Source: Pempheris klunzingeri (lineage: Eukaryota > Chordata > Actinopteri > Acropomatiformes > Pempheridae). Taken from it: 64,000 nt of DNA. Every line of letters begins with the position of its first letter. Positions within the stretch are counted from its first letter, which is position 1. The stretch lies in NCBI RefSeq assembly GCF_042242105.1, contig NC_092016.1:12352501-12416500 (forward strand), written 5' to 3'. A program made the position numbers and the translations under genes. Of the stretch, positions 38,101-55,000 are shown piece by piece. The notes under the pieces are model-generated. The model made no database searches, had not been told where the DNA came from, and saw only the letters and a list, made by a program, of their open reading frames with translations.

Positions 38101-40937
38101 AATCAGTGACCCTATGACCACCGATAAGATGCTGTTTCTTTGGTGTTACATAACTGTGCTGTGACCGTTGCAGCTGGGGACAGAAACAAGGAGTGTTTTA
38201 TGAAGGTCATAAAGTGTAGGACCCAATTACGCCCTCTGCTGATTGTCAATTTTGTTTCCACTCCACTGATGGCCTTGGTATCAAAGCGAATTCAATATTT
38301 CTGAGGAGGAGCATGTACATGCATGTACATACATTTGTTAATAAGAGTCCTGCTAATAAAAGAGTATCGCTGTGGTTTTAATCAAGGGTACTAAGTTAGA
38401 GCCTAAAACTGAATTTTGATCACCTTTTCTTTCAAAATAAAAAAAATTTTAGGATCAAATAAGCTTATTGTGTAAAGTGGTGAATTTTAATCCTTTAATA
38501 AATTCTTGATAATTTGTGTAATTTTAGAAGACACCACACAAATGCCTGCAATGTCTTACTGTTAGTATACAGAGTAGGGGCGAATCAGACGTTACACTGC
38601 AGCTTTCTTGAGTATCAGCATTTAATTTAGTTAAGTATCTATTTATCTTCCAACATCTAGAATCACCTCCGAAAGACAGTGAAATGTGAGCACCACTGGT
38701 CAATTCCATTAAAGAGAAAAGCAAGCGATTTATTTAATTTATGCCTGTCAGCGAGGGGGTGAGTGACAGGAAGAGAGAAATGATGCTGCCCAGCAGGCTG
38801 ATACTTATTTAATTTTTTTTTTAGCTGTTGATGTTGAGGTAGAAATGTGACACTTTATAGGTGGCACTGAAAACAACAGCACTGTCAAAAGGTCAGCATG
38901 ACTTTCAAAGGTTTAGGTAACATATTGATACTGCTACAGGACAGCACCTTTAGATCTAGATGTACTACAAGTTTGTTCTTTTTATCTTCCCCTCTTTGAA
39001 CAGAGCCCAGATATTCCATGGCAGCTGCCAGTGAAATCACATTAAGTTTCTCAAGTGGGAAGCAGTCTGCTCTGAGGAGTTGGTATGGCTCACACATGAG
39101 TCATTTAGTTCCTCTAACAGGAGCCAAACGCAGTCATTGGTAATCTTTTTTATACATTCACCTATAATGAAGTCAATTAGTGTCCACGGAGCAAGGAGGC
39201 AACACAGGGAAATAAAAGACAGTCTTAGTACATTTTGGCAACAGTATTATGTGTATAATCTTATGAGCAGCTGGTTTAGAACTGATCCGTGGTCCATCTG
39301 TGAACAATGTGTCAGGATCAAAAGGTACAGATGATAAAACTCTTACCGCAGAATTTCTTTGCGGGTGAAAAATGTACAGTCCTGCAATGAGAGAACAACA
39401 GCAAGTCAAAACAAGAATATGAGAAATGCTGAAGTTTGATGGAGGACTGTTTGTGTGTGGCAAAGTTTACAATAAACAATAACATCTTCTCTAAAACACC
39501 TAATGACACAACTGAGAGTCATTACAGTTACGGTTCCTCTGAGGTGAAATAACCTCACTGTCAAGGTGTCAGGTGCCTCTTAAACGATGGTGTATGTGAG
39601 TGTTGTCACCTGCCACTTCCAATAAGAACGAGGAGGCAGGGGAACATGAGCTGCTGTTGTCTGACAAGCATGTGTTGGCACACTTATTATCCAGCAGTCC
39701 CAACAGGAGGCACCTAAATGTACAATTTGTCTAGTATCCATTCTGTCTGAGCTGTGAGAAGCAGAGTGCAGCCAGCTGAGCTCTACAGACAATGGGATCA
39801 ACAAAAAAAATGAAGCTTTCCTCCTCTTCACCGTTGAAACCACTCGAATGGGTTAATGATAATTGTGTGTGAGGATGTGTAAAATTTTATATCTGACTAT
39901 TCACCACAACACACTCCATAAATCTCCATCGTGTCAGATTACACCTAGAGAGACGTGAAGCCCTGTTCTTGAACAAGCAATACACTCACATGTAGTCAGG
40001 TAATGTTGAATTGTTATATGTTGAATATTTCATGCTAAGAAAATAGCATACAACATTTACTGATACCAAAGATGGAACATAATTACGAAAGCAAACAGAA
40101 AGCAATAGTATCCTAGTAAGGGCTTTTTAATAGTAGCAGGAGTAACCAGAGAGGCTCTTGAGAGCTAAACCGTCTCCAGAGAGTAGCGTTGCACAGCATA
40201 TCACACCGGCTTGGCATCAATTATTGAAACCACACCTCATCATGTGATAAACCAGTGGACACGAATATGCATTTCTTCACAGCAGAACCTGGATTATTGT
40301 TACATGGAACAAAAGGTCAGATCTTCTCTGATGGTGACATAATTATACGAGATCCTCCAGTTTGCAGTGAAATCAAAACCTCCTGCTACTCTCACCTATC
40401 AAGACTGTGTAAATATTTCAGCAGGAGAGTCGTAACTGACCACACTTTAAGAGGCCATTGATTATTGCCTGCCATTAAATGATGGGGGCCAGGACCACCT
40501 GCTTGCGTAAGACTGAGGCCAAGTGATGTTGAGGATCAGTCATATCAATTTTCTTTCTCTTGATATAATGTTTAGGTTTTTGTTTGTTTTTTTTGTTTAA
40601 ATCCAAAACACATAAAGGTTCTATTGTCAGAAATGTTTGCACTTAAGCCTTTTAAACACTGACAGTGAATGAGCACCAGGATTACAGTGCTGCATCAGCA
40701 CAGTCACATACTTTACCTTTCACAAATATGTATACTCTTAATATTTGTATGACCTGAAACTAAACTGAAGGCCAATACTGTACATCACCATTCACACACA
40801 AAGGATATTATGCTATGATTTAACATGACTGGACATACAGTAAACCCTCCAACATGCTGCAGGTAGACACGGCCATGCAAGCTTACCTGGTAGGCATCAA
40901 GTTGCTCGTCGGTAAATATTGTCTGCTTATTACCCAT
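35131..40937 (-). CDS. CIB2: Calcium and integrin-binding family member 2
   Basis: EF-hand protein required for hair-cell mechanotransduction; human mutations cause deafness (DFNB48). Six coding exons, transcript order: 40937-40887, 39381-39347, 37342-37231, 35974-35827, 35725-35530, 35152-35131. Phases agree; 187 aa, exactly the human length. The start MGNKQTIF gives an N-terminal Gly for myristoylation. EF3 ([12 protein letters not shown]) and EF4 ([12 protein letters not shown]) have calcium-ligand spacing with Asp at position 12, as in the family. EF2 ([12 protein letters not shown]) is degenerate. The last exon encodes only the end of STFHIRI and the stop codon. Introns are long relative to the tiny exons 2 and 6. 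It is head-to-head with LRRC61 (about 1.5 kb between starts) and tail-to-tail with SH2D7. Confidence 0.95.
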
Positions 40938-42422
40938 CTTTATCAAATCACTTGCTGCTCGCACACATTCACGGCACTGAACGTCCGGAGCCTTTTCTCA
41001 GTGAGAGACATTTAGAGGGTCCGCGGAGTCACAGCGTTACAAACTCCTACTAATAAAAAAGGTTGTTGTTGTCCTCACTGGAGGTGTCCGCCATGACTGC
41101 AAAACGTGAATGATGCGTCAAAGGCTTGAAAGATGAAGAGCAGAGGACCAGAGTCCGGTGGGGGGTTTTCCTACTGCGGAGCCCAAGAACTGCAAACTGA
41201 TGTGCTTCTCTTTAAAGCGCCCTGCTGGTGTCTTCCACAGTCATGGCAAACCAATGGGACCTCAGGCAAATAAATAAATAAGCACATGTCTGCTGCAGCC
41301 TGCTGGTAGGCTCATTAAGACGCTGTCTGTGGGACTGCTTTATGTTGACCAAACATAACAACTGCATACAATACAATGCTGCCATAATAAACAATAATGA
41401 CTGATAATAATAGACTACAGATCAGAACAGGTGAGAGCAACACAAGATGAGCCACCTGTTATTATTGATGCATTAATAATCAATATTTTAATGCTTCAAC
41501 AGCTAAAGGTGAAGCTGCGATCATACACTTTACATCCCCTTTTGGCTCATTTAATCTATGATGCATCATACTTTATAAACTGATCATATATGAATGAACT
41601 TAATATTAATATTAAGTACTAAGAACTTAATATGGAGCACATGGCTTTAGGTGTCACATGAATACAGTGGAGTATGATATTTCAATCTGAAGTGTAGTGA
41701 AAGACAAGTATTAAGTACAATATTTTCTTCATAAATGTAGTGGAGTGGAAGCATAATACAAAAAAAAGTACACAATTTTGTACTGATGTGTAAATAAATG
41801 TTACTCCTCATGAATGGTAACATACACAGGCACTGACTCATCCCTGAGAAGATGACTGTTCCTGGCACTTTCCCTCAGTCTGTTTTCCATATTTGCCTCC
41901 CTCTCTTTTCCAAACAAATCAACTTCTATTTCAGCAGCACATTTCTGCAGGTTATTCCACCACTCATACATTAGACTTTATCAATTTATTATCCCTTGTG
42001 CTTTAATTGCCAACTGATTTTAGTTATTCGGAGTAGACAATCACAGTTCCACTCCGTAGAGATTTTCATCAGTTACAAAAAAAAACCCCACTTCTGATTA
42101 ATAAGGAACCTGTTGCACTAGTGCAACACATGACAGATGTTGGAGGCATGTTTTCCATCCCCCTGCACCCTCAGACACGGTCTTTGCCTCCCTCTGTGCC
42201 TCTGCCACACTGGACTGCAGTGAGGTCCGTCTCCTCCACCTGCGTGCTATTGCAGCACAGCAGGAACGTTACAGTGAGCGTGTCCTGATTATACCCCAGG
42301 ACAGATGCCAATATCACATTTCCCCAAAACAACCACAGCCTTGCCTTTCCTCTGCATTGGTTAAAGCCATCGCTTTTTTTTTATTACGATAGGTAGCTTT
42401 CACAGTAGCAAAGTTGCCCACG
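40938..42422. other. Divergent promoter region, CIB2 / LRRC61
   Basis: This 1.5-kb gap between two start codons must contain both promoters. The stretch 41655..41775 looks like a worn copy of a common fish repeat ('gtagtggagtggaagcataa', 'agtattaagtacaatatttt'). No other exon-like block was found. Confidence 0.5.
41655..41775. repeat. Worn copy of a fish interspersed repeat
   Basis: 'gtgtagtgaaagacaagtat' and 'aatgtagtggagtggaagca' resemble the reverse orientation of a repeat seen better preserved at 57790..57965 (paired motif 'tactttacctgagtatttcc'). Family assignment rests on recalled motifs only. Confidence 0.4.
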
Positions 42423-45400
42423 ATGGACTCTAAGCGAGATAAAGACCAAGGTAAGTTGTGGTGGATAGCTTGTTGCTACGTTGCTATGCTAGCCACTAGC
42501 GGCTTCTGCTAGCTAGCTAGCTGTGGATTAAGCTAAGATGTACCTAACAACGTGTTGGTTCGTGACACAACATTTTACGTGTGTCATCATCAGAGAGAAA
42601 AAAAGAAAAATGGACAATTACCTTGCCATTAAATAACCCACCCACTTTCATCCGGCTGAATCATCCCCATGAAATCACGCAGCCGGTGCATCACTACGCT
42701 CATAGCTAAGATACAGGTAGCTACCAACATTAGCTAACAAGTTAACGTTTACTGGTGGCAAGCTAGCTTAAACACCATCACTTTTCGTGTTAACATATGC
42801 TAGATGTGTGTTTGGTGGCTCTTCTTATCCCACCCACCATTTTGTAGTGATGTTACACCACCCTGCCTGCCAGTCTTTAAATATATATACATATATATAT
42901 ATACACATATATAAAGTAAATAAATGAAATCTGTGCTGATGTAGATCTTAAAATATGACAGGATGAAAAAAATATGTAGACGCCAGCATCATTATCTCTG
43001 GTTAACCTGATGAGTGTTTTCTTCAGTGTCCTCAGGGAATCAGTGTCTCAGTTGTGGACGCTCATTAAAGAGCATTCATATGTAGTTAGAGCATAGAGTC
43101 AGGGACTGATTCTGCCCTTGGGAATTGAAACCAAATATAACTTCCTCAGTTGTTATTCAGGCGTGCAGGGGGCGAGCTCATACCATGACAGACAACAGCA
43201 CATCTGCCTTTGTGTGTGACCCTTTTTTCCACTGGAGCTGGCAGAGGACAAGCTCAGTGTGCTGCCAGATATGAAATTCATGGTCTGCTTGAATTGGCAT
43301 TTACAATTTAGAGATGGATGCATGGGTTATTTGTTAGGTCTACCGCAAACAGAACAGACGCAGTGCTTCCAGCAGTGTGCTTTTGCAGCGCTGGCTGTGA
43401 TAGTGTTGCATATTGAAGAATAGAAAAGTGGACATGGTTTGTCGTGCTGCATTTTTTATATCTCTTGATTCTTTCAGATGCAGACTTTGAGAAGGTGACT
43501 GCTGCACTGCTCAAGTCACGTACTGGAGAATTTGATTTGGAGTCAATACTGTTTCTCAAATTGAGAGGTCTAGGTAAGATTTAATTAATATATCGCTATT
43601 TGAGCCTTCAAAACTGCATTATTGCCTCTCATGGTTCATTGTTTGTCTTACAGGAATACACGATCTTGGATGCACTGGGGAGTGTATGAATTTAGAGAGA
43701 CTGGACCTCTCTGGGAATAACATCACAAATTTAGCTCCTCTGGCGTCTCTAAGGCTTCTTTCTGTACTCAATGTGTCCTCCAACAGGATTTCCAATTTAG
43801 GTAAGATATCTGGAGTGCTTTATCTCTACAGGAAGTGGATTTTTTAAAATGTAATATTATTGCTTTTGTGATTTCAGAGCCCTTGCGCAGTTGTGAGAGT
43901 TTACAGAACTTAAACCTGGCTGGTAATATCATATCCAGGTATTACTATAAATACCAAATGTTTGCCCAAAATTAATAAGAATGTGATAATGTCACTAATT
44001 ACCATGTTAATTTAATTCTGTACAAACATGAAATAAATTGAATATGTCATTGATGTTAAACATAAAAATATTCTTTTGTAATTGTAGTTTTAAGAGCAAT
44101 ATTCCGATCATCTCATCTGTTTTGTTTTTCAACAGCATTGAGAACATACACTGCCTTCAGTCTTTGAGAAAGCTAGAAAATATCCGTTTTAAAGACAACA
44201 CTTACAATTACACCAATCCAGGTAATTTTTAGTGATTTTATTTGAAAACAATCCAGCGGATTGAAAATCTTGTTACGTGAACTCACAGCAATTTTGTGTA
44301 TTTCAGTGTGCAGGAACCCGTCATACAGAAACATAATTCTTGAGATGTTCCCCAACATCAAGGTGCTGGATGGTAAGATTTTTTTATTTTATTTAGTTCT
44401 AACATTAACTCTGAAGGGCCGTCCACACCAAGGCAGGCAACTATAACAATATCTATAAATATGTTGTTGTAAAAATCGTCACTCAAAGTAGATGACAGAG
44501 TTCACACCACTATAACAACACAGACAGTGGCGATCAATATCCTTGGGATCACTCTCAGAGTGATTTGATGAACGTTGTAATGTTGTAAATTCTTGTAACA
44601 GACTGTGAGATTCTCCTAACTCTTCTCGTCTTTGAAGAATTTCGTGAACCCATACCCCATTCAGCAGCAACAGGTCATCAATGTCCATTTTTCTAAGCTG
44701 CTGAAGCGGCAGGAGCTTGTTTGGCGCCACTTTTTGCTGAAAGTTCTCGTTCATCAGTGTGGACTCACATCATTATCATTATAGCTATCTTTCTTGCTGT
44801 GGATGGCCCCGTGGACTATGTTAAATGTATTTCTGGATTGTTTTTTTTTTGTGTCTGTTTTAATTGTAGGTGAAAGAGTGGTCGGACGTGGGAGTGACCT
44901 GTACCAATTATGCAAAGACATAGATGAGACCATTAAAGGTAGATTTAACTTAGAGTCATTGTACCGTGACTGTTATTACACTCCATTGATCAGATTGCGT
45001 TCACTTATTGGTTGTAGTGTTCATCTTACATACACTATCTTCCAGTGGCATTACCGATGTGTGTGATGTAGTTGTTGTGCTTGAATCAAAGTTTTCTTGT
45101 TCAAGTAAATCATCTCTGAACTGTTCATTTCTCTTTCTATAAATGTCTAGCTGGTTTATACAAGAATGGACAGATTGTTGAACATCCTGATTGCAAACCA
45201 TGGGTGGAGGATAACTACTGGGAGATAAAGAGATCAAACAATGCCATTATTGAAGAAGCCTATAAACAGTTCAATGGTAAGAGGTTCTCTGCAGGGCCAT
45301 AGTGTTTTAAATTAAAGTGTTGCATGTGATCTAACAAGTAATCAACTCGACCATGTTGTGTCTTTTTCTGCAGATGTTCTTCATGAATGCAGACTCCTCA

Positions 45401-45480
45401 ACAACAGAGCCACTCACATAATATCTCAAACTGAAAGATCTGTGAGCCTGAAGAAGCAACCAAAGCAGTATGCCATCTGA
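42423..45480 (+). CDS. LRRC61: Leucine-rich repeat-containing protein 61
   Basis: A small leucine-rich-repeat protein of unknown biochemical role. Nine coding exons: 42423-42450, 43478-43573, 43654-43800, 43878-43938, 44136-44221, 44307-44372, 44870-44938, 45151-45276, 45374-45480. Phases agree; 261 aa against about 259 in human. Consecutive LRR units are visible (LERLDLSGNNITNL, LSVLNVSSNRISNL, LQNLNLAGNII), followed by an LRR cap region (NPSYRNIILEMFPNIKVLDG) and the family-specific segment GERVVGRGSDLYQLC and PWVEDNYWE. Seven of the eight introns interrupt codons after the first base (phase 1). Intron 6 carries a Harbinger remnant. A polyadenylation signal candidate, AATAAA, lies at 46355-46360. 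Its position between CIB2 and IDH3A differs from the human arrangement. Confidence 0.9.
42878..42914. repeat. (AT)n-rich tract
   Basis: An alternating AT/AC stretch in LRRC61 intron 1. Confidence 0.8.
44416..44810 (-). mobile_element. PIF/Harbinger-type remnant in LRRC61 intron 6
   Basis: About 395 bp with imperfect inverted ends: the left GGGCCGTCCACACCAAGG is matched by the right end, reverse-complemented, GGGCCATCCACAGCAAGA. The minus strand is open over 44479-44754 and contains MDIDDLLLL and WVHEILQRREELGESHSLLQ, which resemble the N-terminal region of Harbinger transposases (WVH..R...GE.H.L.QE). The catalytic nuclease region is absent. No clear 3-bp target duplication was found. It is therefore an internally deleted, inactive copy. 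Confidence 0.6.
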
Positions 45481-46354
45481 GCGGAGCTATTTTTTGACAC
45501 ATCGATGTGCAATATTTAGCAACTTGTTGTCGTATGAAACCATGGCTAATGTACTGTAGGTTTTTCAAACTACTAAGCTTTATCCAAATGCTTGATAAGT
45601 ATCATTGCCAGACACACATGCACTGTATTGCAGTGTGAGGCATTTTTTTGAATTTGTATCGCATCCTATGCATCTGCTAACTGACGATACATGTAAATGG
45701 TTTGAAAACCTTTTTCCATACTGACACCCCTCAGTTTGGTTCAAAGATGTCTTTACTTGCACAGTGTGCATTTTGTACCGTGCTGTAGCCTGCATTTATG
45801 CCGAGAGCTATGCTGCTGAAAAATTTCTATATGTTTTAAGTAATTAAGAGCTTTTTTTCCATTTTGCATTGCTGGATACTTTTGGGAGTAAATATGTCCC
45901 ATGCTGTATGCTTTCTTTGTGAGTTGAACTTTTGCAAAATGTGATTGAATGATTGTTTCAGCTGTTTCTACTTGTTTTATATCATAAAGTTTACTATGTG
46001 TACAATCAGCTTGTCGAAACTACTGTTTATAAAGATGTATTTCACTGCCTTTGATTTTTACTCATATCTACAAAGCCTAATTTAGGACAACTGATACATG
46101 AGTTTCATACAAGCAGAGCCAAAGAGCCTGTGTGTCTTAAGGATGTGGCTGAAGGAAAGAAGAAGCAACCAGCAAAGCCACTTATAGTGGAGTTTGTCCA
46201 CTCCCAGAAGCAGTCCACTGGCGCCACTTGCAGGTGGTGATCGACCTGTAAAAACTGGGAAGTGTGTGCATTCATAAGATGACTTTGACTCAGGTTTTAT
46301 GGTGCTTTCAGTAAACTCACAGGCAGTGCCAAGAACAGTTTACGGGAAGATTGA

Positions 46355-46360
46355 AATAAA
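46355..46360 (+). terminator. Candidate LRRC61 polyadenylation signal
   Basis: AATAAA about 875 nt after the LRRC61 stop codon. Other weaker signals exist nearby. Confidence 0.35.
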
Positions 46361-47095
46361 CATACAGTAAAGGTGAAGGACAACTAAGGTGAATGGTTAA
46401 AAATGAGGTGAGGATAAATGTAGAAACATGAGCATTTAAGTAGGAAAATGGGTGCATAGACAATTTAAATTATGTAAATAAGAAAAAACAATGACTAACA
46501 ACATGCAATTTCTATATATAAATAAAAAGTTTCTGTAAATTGTAATTAAATAGGCCTACAAATAATGCAAAGAAATAAATATTGGATGGGTGATGTAATA
46601 GATCACTTAATATACTGGTTATTTAAGCTACAGTAATTGCATCTATACATGTCTATGTACTGTGTGTACAATGTGCAGGGTTTATATTTGCATGATGGGT
46701 GTTAAGTGAGGCAAATTATGTGACCAGCATCAATACAGCTGACCAACAATATATCCTTACTCCATTTATGGTAACAGATATCCTTGATTCCTCTGAGATG
46801 CCTGCATTTAGTGTTGTTTCTTCATTGTGTAGTAGCGCACTACTACTTGAGATTAATATAAAGTCACTTATGTAATTCTCAGTGTTAATCCCGGAAGTAA
46901 GAGCAAATACATGTAAAATTGCTCAGCATTGTAGAAGAAATGAAAAAAACTGCGTGAATGCACATAAAACAGAAAATAATAGAAATATACATGAATTACG
47001 ACATTCTCCAATATGTAAACGTGTTTAACACGGGAAGAAAATCACCCAGAGCGGAAATCCGCCCTGTGTAGTGGTTTAAGTCAGCTTGACAAGTA

Positions 47096-47119
47096 CTGCT
47101 GCTGCTGCTGCTGCTGCTG
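47096..47119 (+). repeat. (CTG)8 in the IDH3A 5' UTR
   Basis: Eight perfect CTG units ending 22 nt before the IDH3A start codon. They are upstream of the coding sequence. Confidence 0.9.
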
Positions 47120-47141
47120 CATCGACCTTGGCTAGCTCAGG

Positions 47142-51087
<3,946 letters not shown>

Positions 51088-52087
51088 AAGTATACTAATG
51101 GAGTCACGAGTCAATTGTTAAACTATGGCTCTTTTTATTTTAGCATGTCATGTTGTATCATGCATGATGCATATTTTACACCAAAATACCTATTTAAAAA
51201 GACTCAGGAGTTTGAGATCCTGAATGTTTTATTTTTTATTGCGCTGCACACTCCAAAGCACTGTCTTAAAACTACTGACCAACAGTTACTGGTACGTGAT
51301 ACACATTTTACTTCTAAACTGTTCAATCTATGGTGGATATTGTCTATTTATTGGCTGAATTTGGCCTCTTGTCTAATGTATTGTATTTGTGGATATATTT
51401 CACACTAATGTGCTGGAAAAAAATATAGACTAAGGCTTTAATAATGTAAACATAATCAGGCTTCGTTATCGTTAAACTTATAGATGTTTCTAAGTCTGTT
51501 TTCCATGTCATACAGTTTTTCTTGCTGCAGATATCACAAATGTATAAAGAAAGATAAATATTACAATGACATCAGTAATGCCAGACTTCTTATTCAGTGT
51601 TATGCAAATGACTCTTGTGGGTGTCATAAGCCCTGTCAGCTACAATGAAGGTGACCTCAATGGAGGTCTGTGATTAGATTCCTTGTGAAAGTAATGTCTA
51701 TGTTTATATCCAAATTGGTATAAACCAAACACTGATTACCACCAAATGTTAACATAATATACAGGGTTAGATCCTGTCATGCCAGTAACTGGTATGCTTT
51801 TAAAGTAGTAAAAATAAATTGTTGACTGGAGACGAAAAGGAATTAGAAACAAATATTTCAGCCTATGTGAAGAGATTATTGTCATAACAAGTATTAACTA
51901 TTTAAAACTTGATCTTGATTTCCTCTTAAATATTATTTAAATAAATTAAATATGGTCTATTATTTATGCGTTTTGTACACAAGTAATATAATTAAATTCC
52001 AAGCACGTCCAGAAGAATGAGATATGCAAGTGACTATTGATTTTCATACTAAACATACTACACAGTCATTTCTCTTGGAACATGAAA
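51088..52087. other. Intergenic tail-to-tail region, IDH3A / ACSBG1
   Basis: A 1-kb, AT-rich stretch expected to contain both 3' UTRs. An AATAAA on the plus strand at 51813-51818 is one of several candidate signals. No exon-like block was found. Confidence 0.5.
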
Positions 52088-55000
52088 CTATTCTTGATAG
52101 ATACTCTCTATGACGTCGTGGTACATCTTCAACACAACGGGGCGATGAAGCTTCATTGTGGGACCTGTAACAAGAAGACAACACATTGAGCAATAGTTAG
52201 TGGTCTCAAAATTGTATGACTTTCAATGCAAAAAGCATAATCTGTTTTAGTAAATAACGTTGTCTACTGGATGTTCTGCTAAATTTACCCAGCTCTCCTC
52301 CAGAAACAGAAAAGTCCTTTCTTAAAATGGTCCACTTTTGAATGCGTTGAGCATTAGAGGTGGCTGCAGAGTTGACTCTGTTGATTCCCTCTTGAATTGC
52401 ACGGTACACTTCTTTGTCTTTTCCTCCAATTATGTCAGATACTTCGGTTGCTTGGCTGCCCAGCTGTTGGCAAAACTCCACGGCCTCCACACTCAGCTCC
52501 TCTGTCGGCTCCATTGTCTCTGTATTGCTGCAACACTGGAACACAATTAAAGTCCTGGAATTGTAGTTCCACATAAATCATGATACATTGAGATAATGGA
52601 CAATTGCAGTAATGTCAACTTAGTTTAATTGCTTCACCTTATTTATACTTCCTGGTTTGTTACAAATCATTAGGAAGCTTGAGAGGAGGAGGAAATAAAA
52701 ACAGCACAAGGATACAACAGTTGCATTCAGAGAATACAGTACAGCATACCATTTTCCATTATCTGGATGAAAATTAATGTCAGATTACCTTTAGGGTCAG
52801 AAGCATTGACAAGAATTTCCTCTTGTCCCCAATAAGCATAGCATTGCTGATGATGGGTAGCTCCTTCTTCACTGCTTCCTCAATGGGAACAGGTGGAACA
52901 TTCTCCCCTCCGGCTGTGATGATCAACTCTGAATAGACAGAGAGGACATCCTGACATTACAGCTGATTATCTCTCATAATAATAATAATAAACTTTATTT
53001 ATATAGCAGTTTCAAAATGAGGTTTACAAAGTGTGTTATAGTGTAAAAACAAAGTGTTAATCATAAAACCATAAAAATAAGAGTGGTCAATAAAACCTCA
53101 TAAAATAAGCAATTGCATAAAAAATTTAATAACAATAAAATAGAAAACAACAAAGCAAATGGCTTATGAGATGTCCCAGTGGTGGTATGTAAATAGTAAA
53201 TAAATTCAAAACCAAGCACTGAACCCTGAGGAACCCCACAATGCAACCCAGAGGAGGCAGACCAACAGTCACTAATGCCAACACAGAAAGTTCTGTCTGT
53301 AAAGTACAACTTAAAACACTCAAGGATCGCTGATGCCTACCCACTGCTCTAGACAGGACAAGAGGATGGTGTGACCCACTGAGAGCAAGTAGTACTCAAA
53401 TGGAGGGACATCTAGCTTCAGCAGCTAAAAGTAAGTCATTCTTAACTTAGAGAGGGGCAGATAATGGAGAATGGATAATGGAGCCGTATTTTCTGTATGG
53501 AACAACATGTTCTCAAATGAGGGTCATGTACAGAACATGAACTGGCAAAGTAAGACAAGCAATATTCTTACTATAGCCTCATTTGCCTAAATAGCTCTAC
53601 CTTTTATTCTCCCTGTGATGTACAAGAAACCTTCTTCGTCTATCTTCCCCAGGTCTCCAGAGTGCAGCCATCCATCTTCATCCAAAGCTTCCCTCATTTT
53701 GTCGTCCATATTGAGGAAACCCATGAAAATGTTACGTCCCCAAAAGCAAATTTCACCTGTTCCCTCAGAGTCTACGTGGGCCATTTTGTATAGACAGCCA
53801 GGCACCACCTTACCACAGCTTTGTCAGAGAAGAAAATATTTTTTCATTCACAAGATTAAAAGCACTTAAGCCAAACTTTACATACAATAGTTATGGCCTT
53901 TGCATTTTTACCTTGGCAGTTTGTAAGCTTTGGGACCTGACATAAAGTGAGGTCCTGTGCTCTCACTCATTCCATATGCCTCATACAACCGGATGTTCAG
54001 GCCTAGGAAAAACTGCACTGTTTCAGTACTTATCGGTGCTGCTCCAGAGAAGAACTTTTGACAGCAAGACAGGCCAAGCTCCGCCCGAAGCTTCTGCAGC
54101 ACAAGGCTGTCAGCAACGGAAAAGAGGAATGGTTTCTCATCCCTAAAAAAAAAATCAACATAATTAATTACATATTTAGGTTTTTTTCATGCGATCATTT
54201 AAATCCCCAAATTTGCAAAATTCAAGCTTCATCAGCACTTACTTTTGCATACACTTTTGATTGGCTCCCAGGCTGACTGACATTGCCCACGACACCAGTT
54301 TCCTTTTCACGTATCCACACTCACTAATCCCCTGTTTGATCTTCTCCATCATCTTCTCCCAAACACGTGGGACACCCATGTGAGATGTAGGGCAAACTTC
54401 CCGCAGTGTTGTTACCAGGCTTCCCTACATACAGAGTTTAAAATGATGAAAACTGCCTATTCACAATTTTTTTCTTTTAAGGCCTGATGTCAGACCATTA
54501 AGATACAATATCAACATTTTCTATGATCTGGGCATTTTTATTTACCTTTAAGGCATCTGGCTGTGCAAAGTATACCAGCTCACCCCACTGGATGCCTGTC
54601 CAGAGGTCATAGATCTGAGCGGCGATGTGGCTGAGAGGCAGGTAGCTCACTAGGGACTCCTGTTTAGTGTCGGCCGACTGCATTTCCCCGACTCTGCTGG
54701 CGTGATTGGCAGTCCATGTGATCTGAATATTCATCACAGATTAAGAGAGGAGCCTTGATTACTTTTTTTCTGCTTTTGCCTACTATCTAATAATGTGCCT
54801 ATAAGTTAGAACAGCGTCTGACTCTGAATAACTACAGATTAACAGTAGCCACACGGAAGTTTACATTGTCATGACTGAGCATGACTCCCTTGGGCTTGCT
54901 CGTGGTGCCAGACGTGTAAATCAGGACGCAGCATTGGTTGGCTCTCTGGCTGCTGATAATGTCATCCACTTCTTTCTCAGAAACATCCAGAGCCAGCTCC

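Larger units (their letters stand above)
45481..47141. other. Intergenic: LRRC61 3' UTR and IDH3A promoter
   Basis: The left half is probably LRRC61 3' UTR, with AATAAA at 46355-46360. The right edge contains the IDH3A 5' UTR with a (CTG)8 run at 47096-47119. No other exon-like block was found. Confidence 0.5.
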
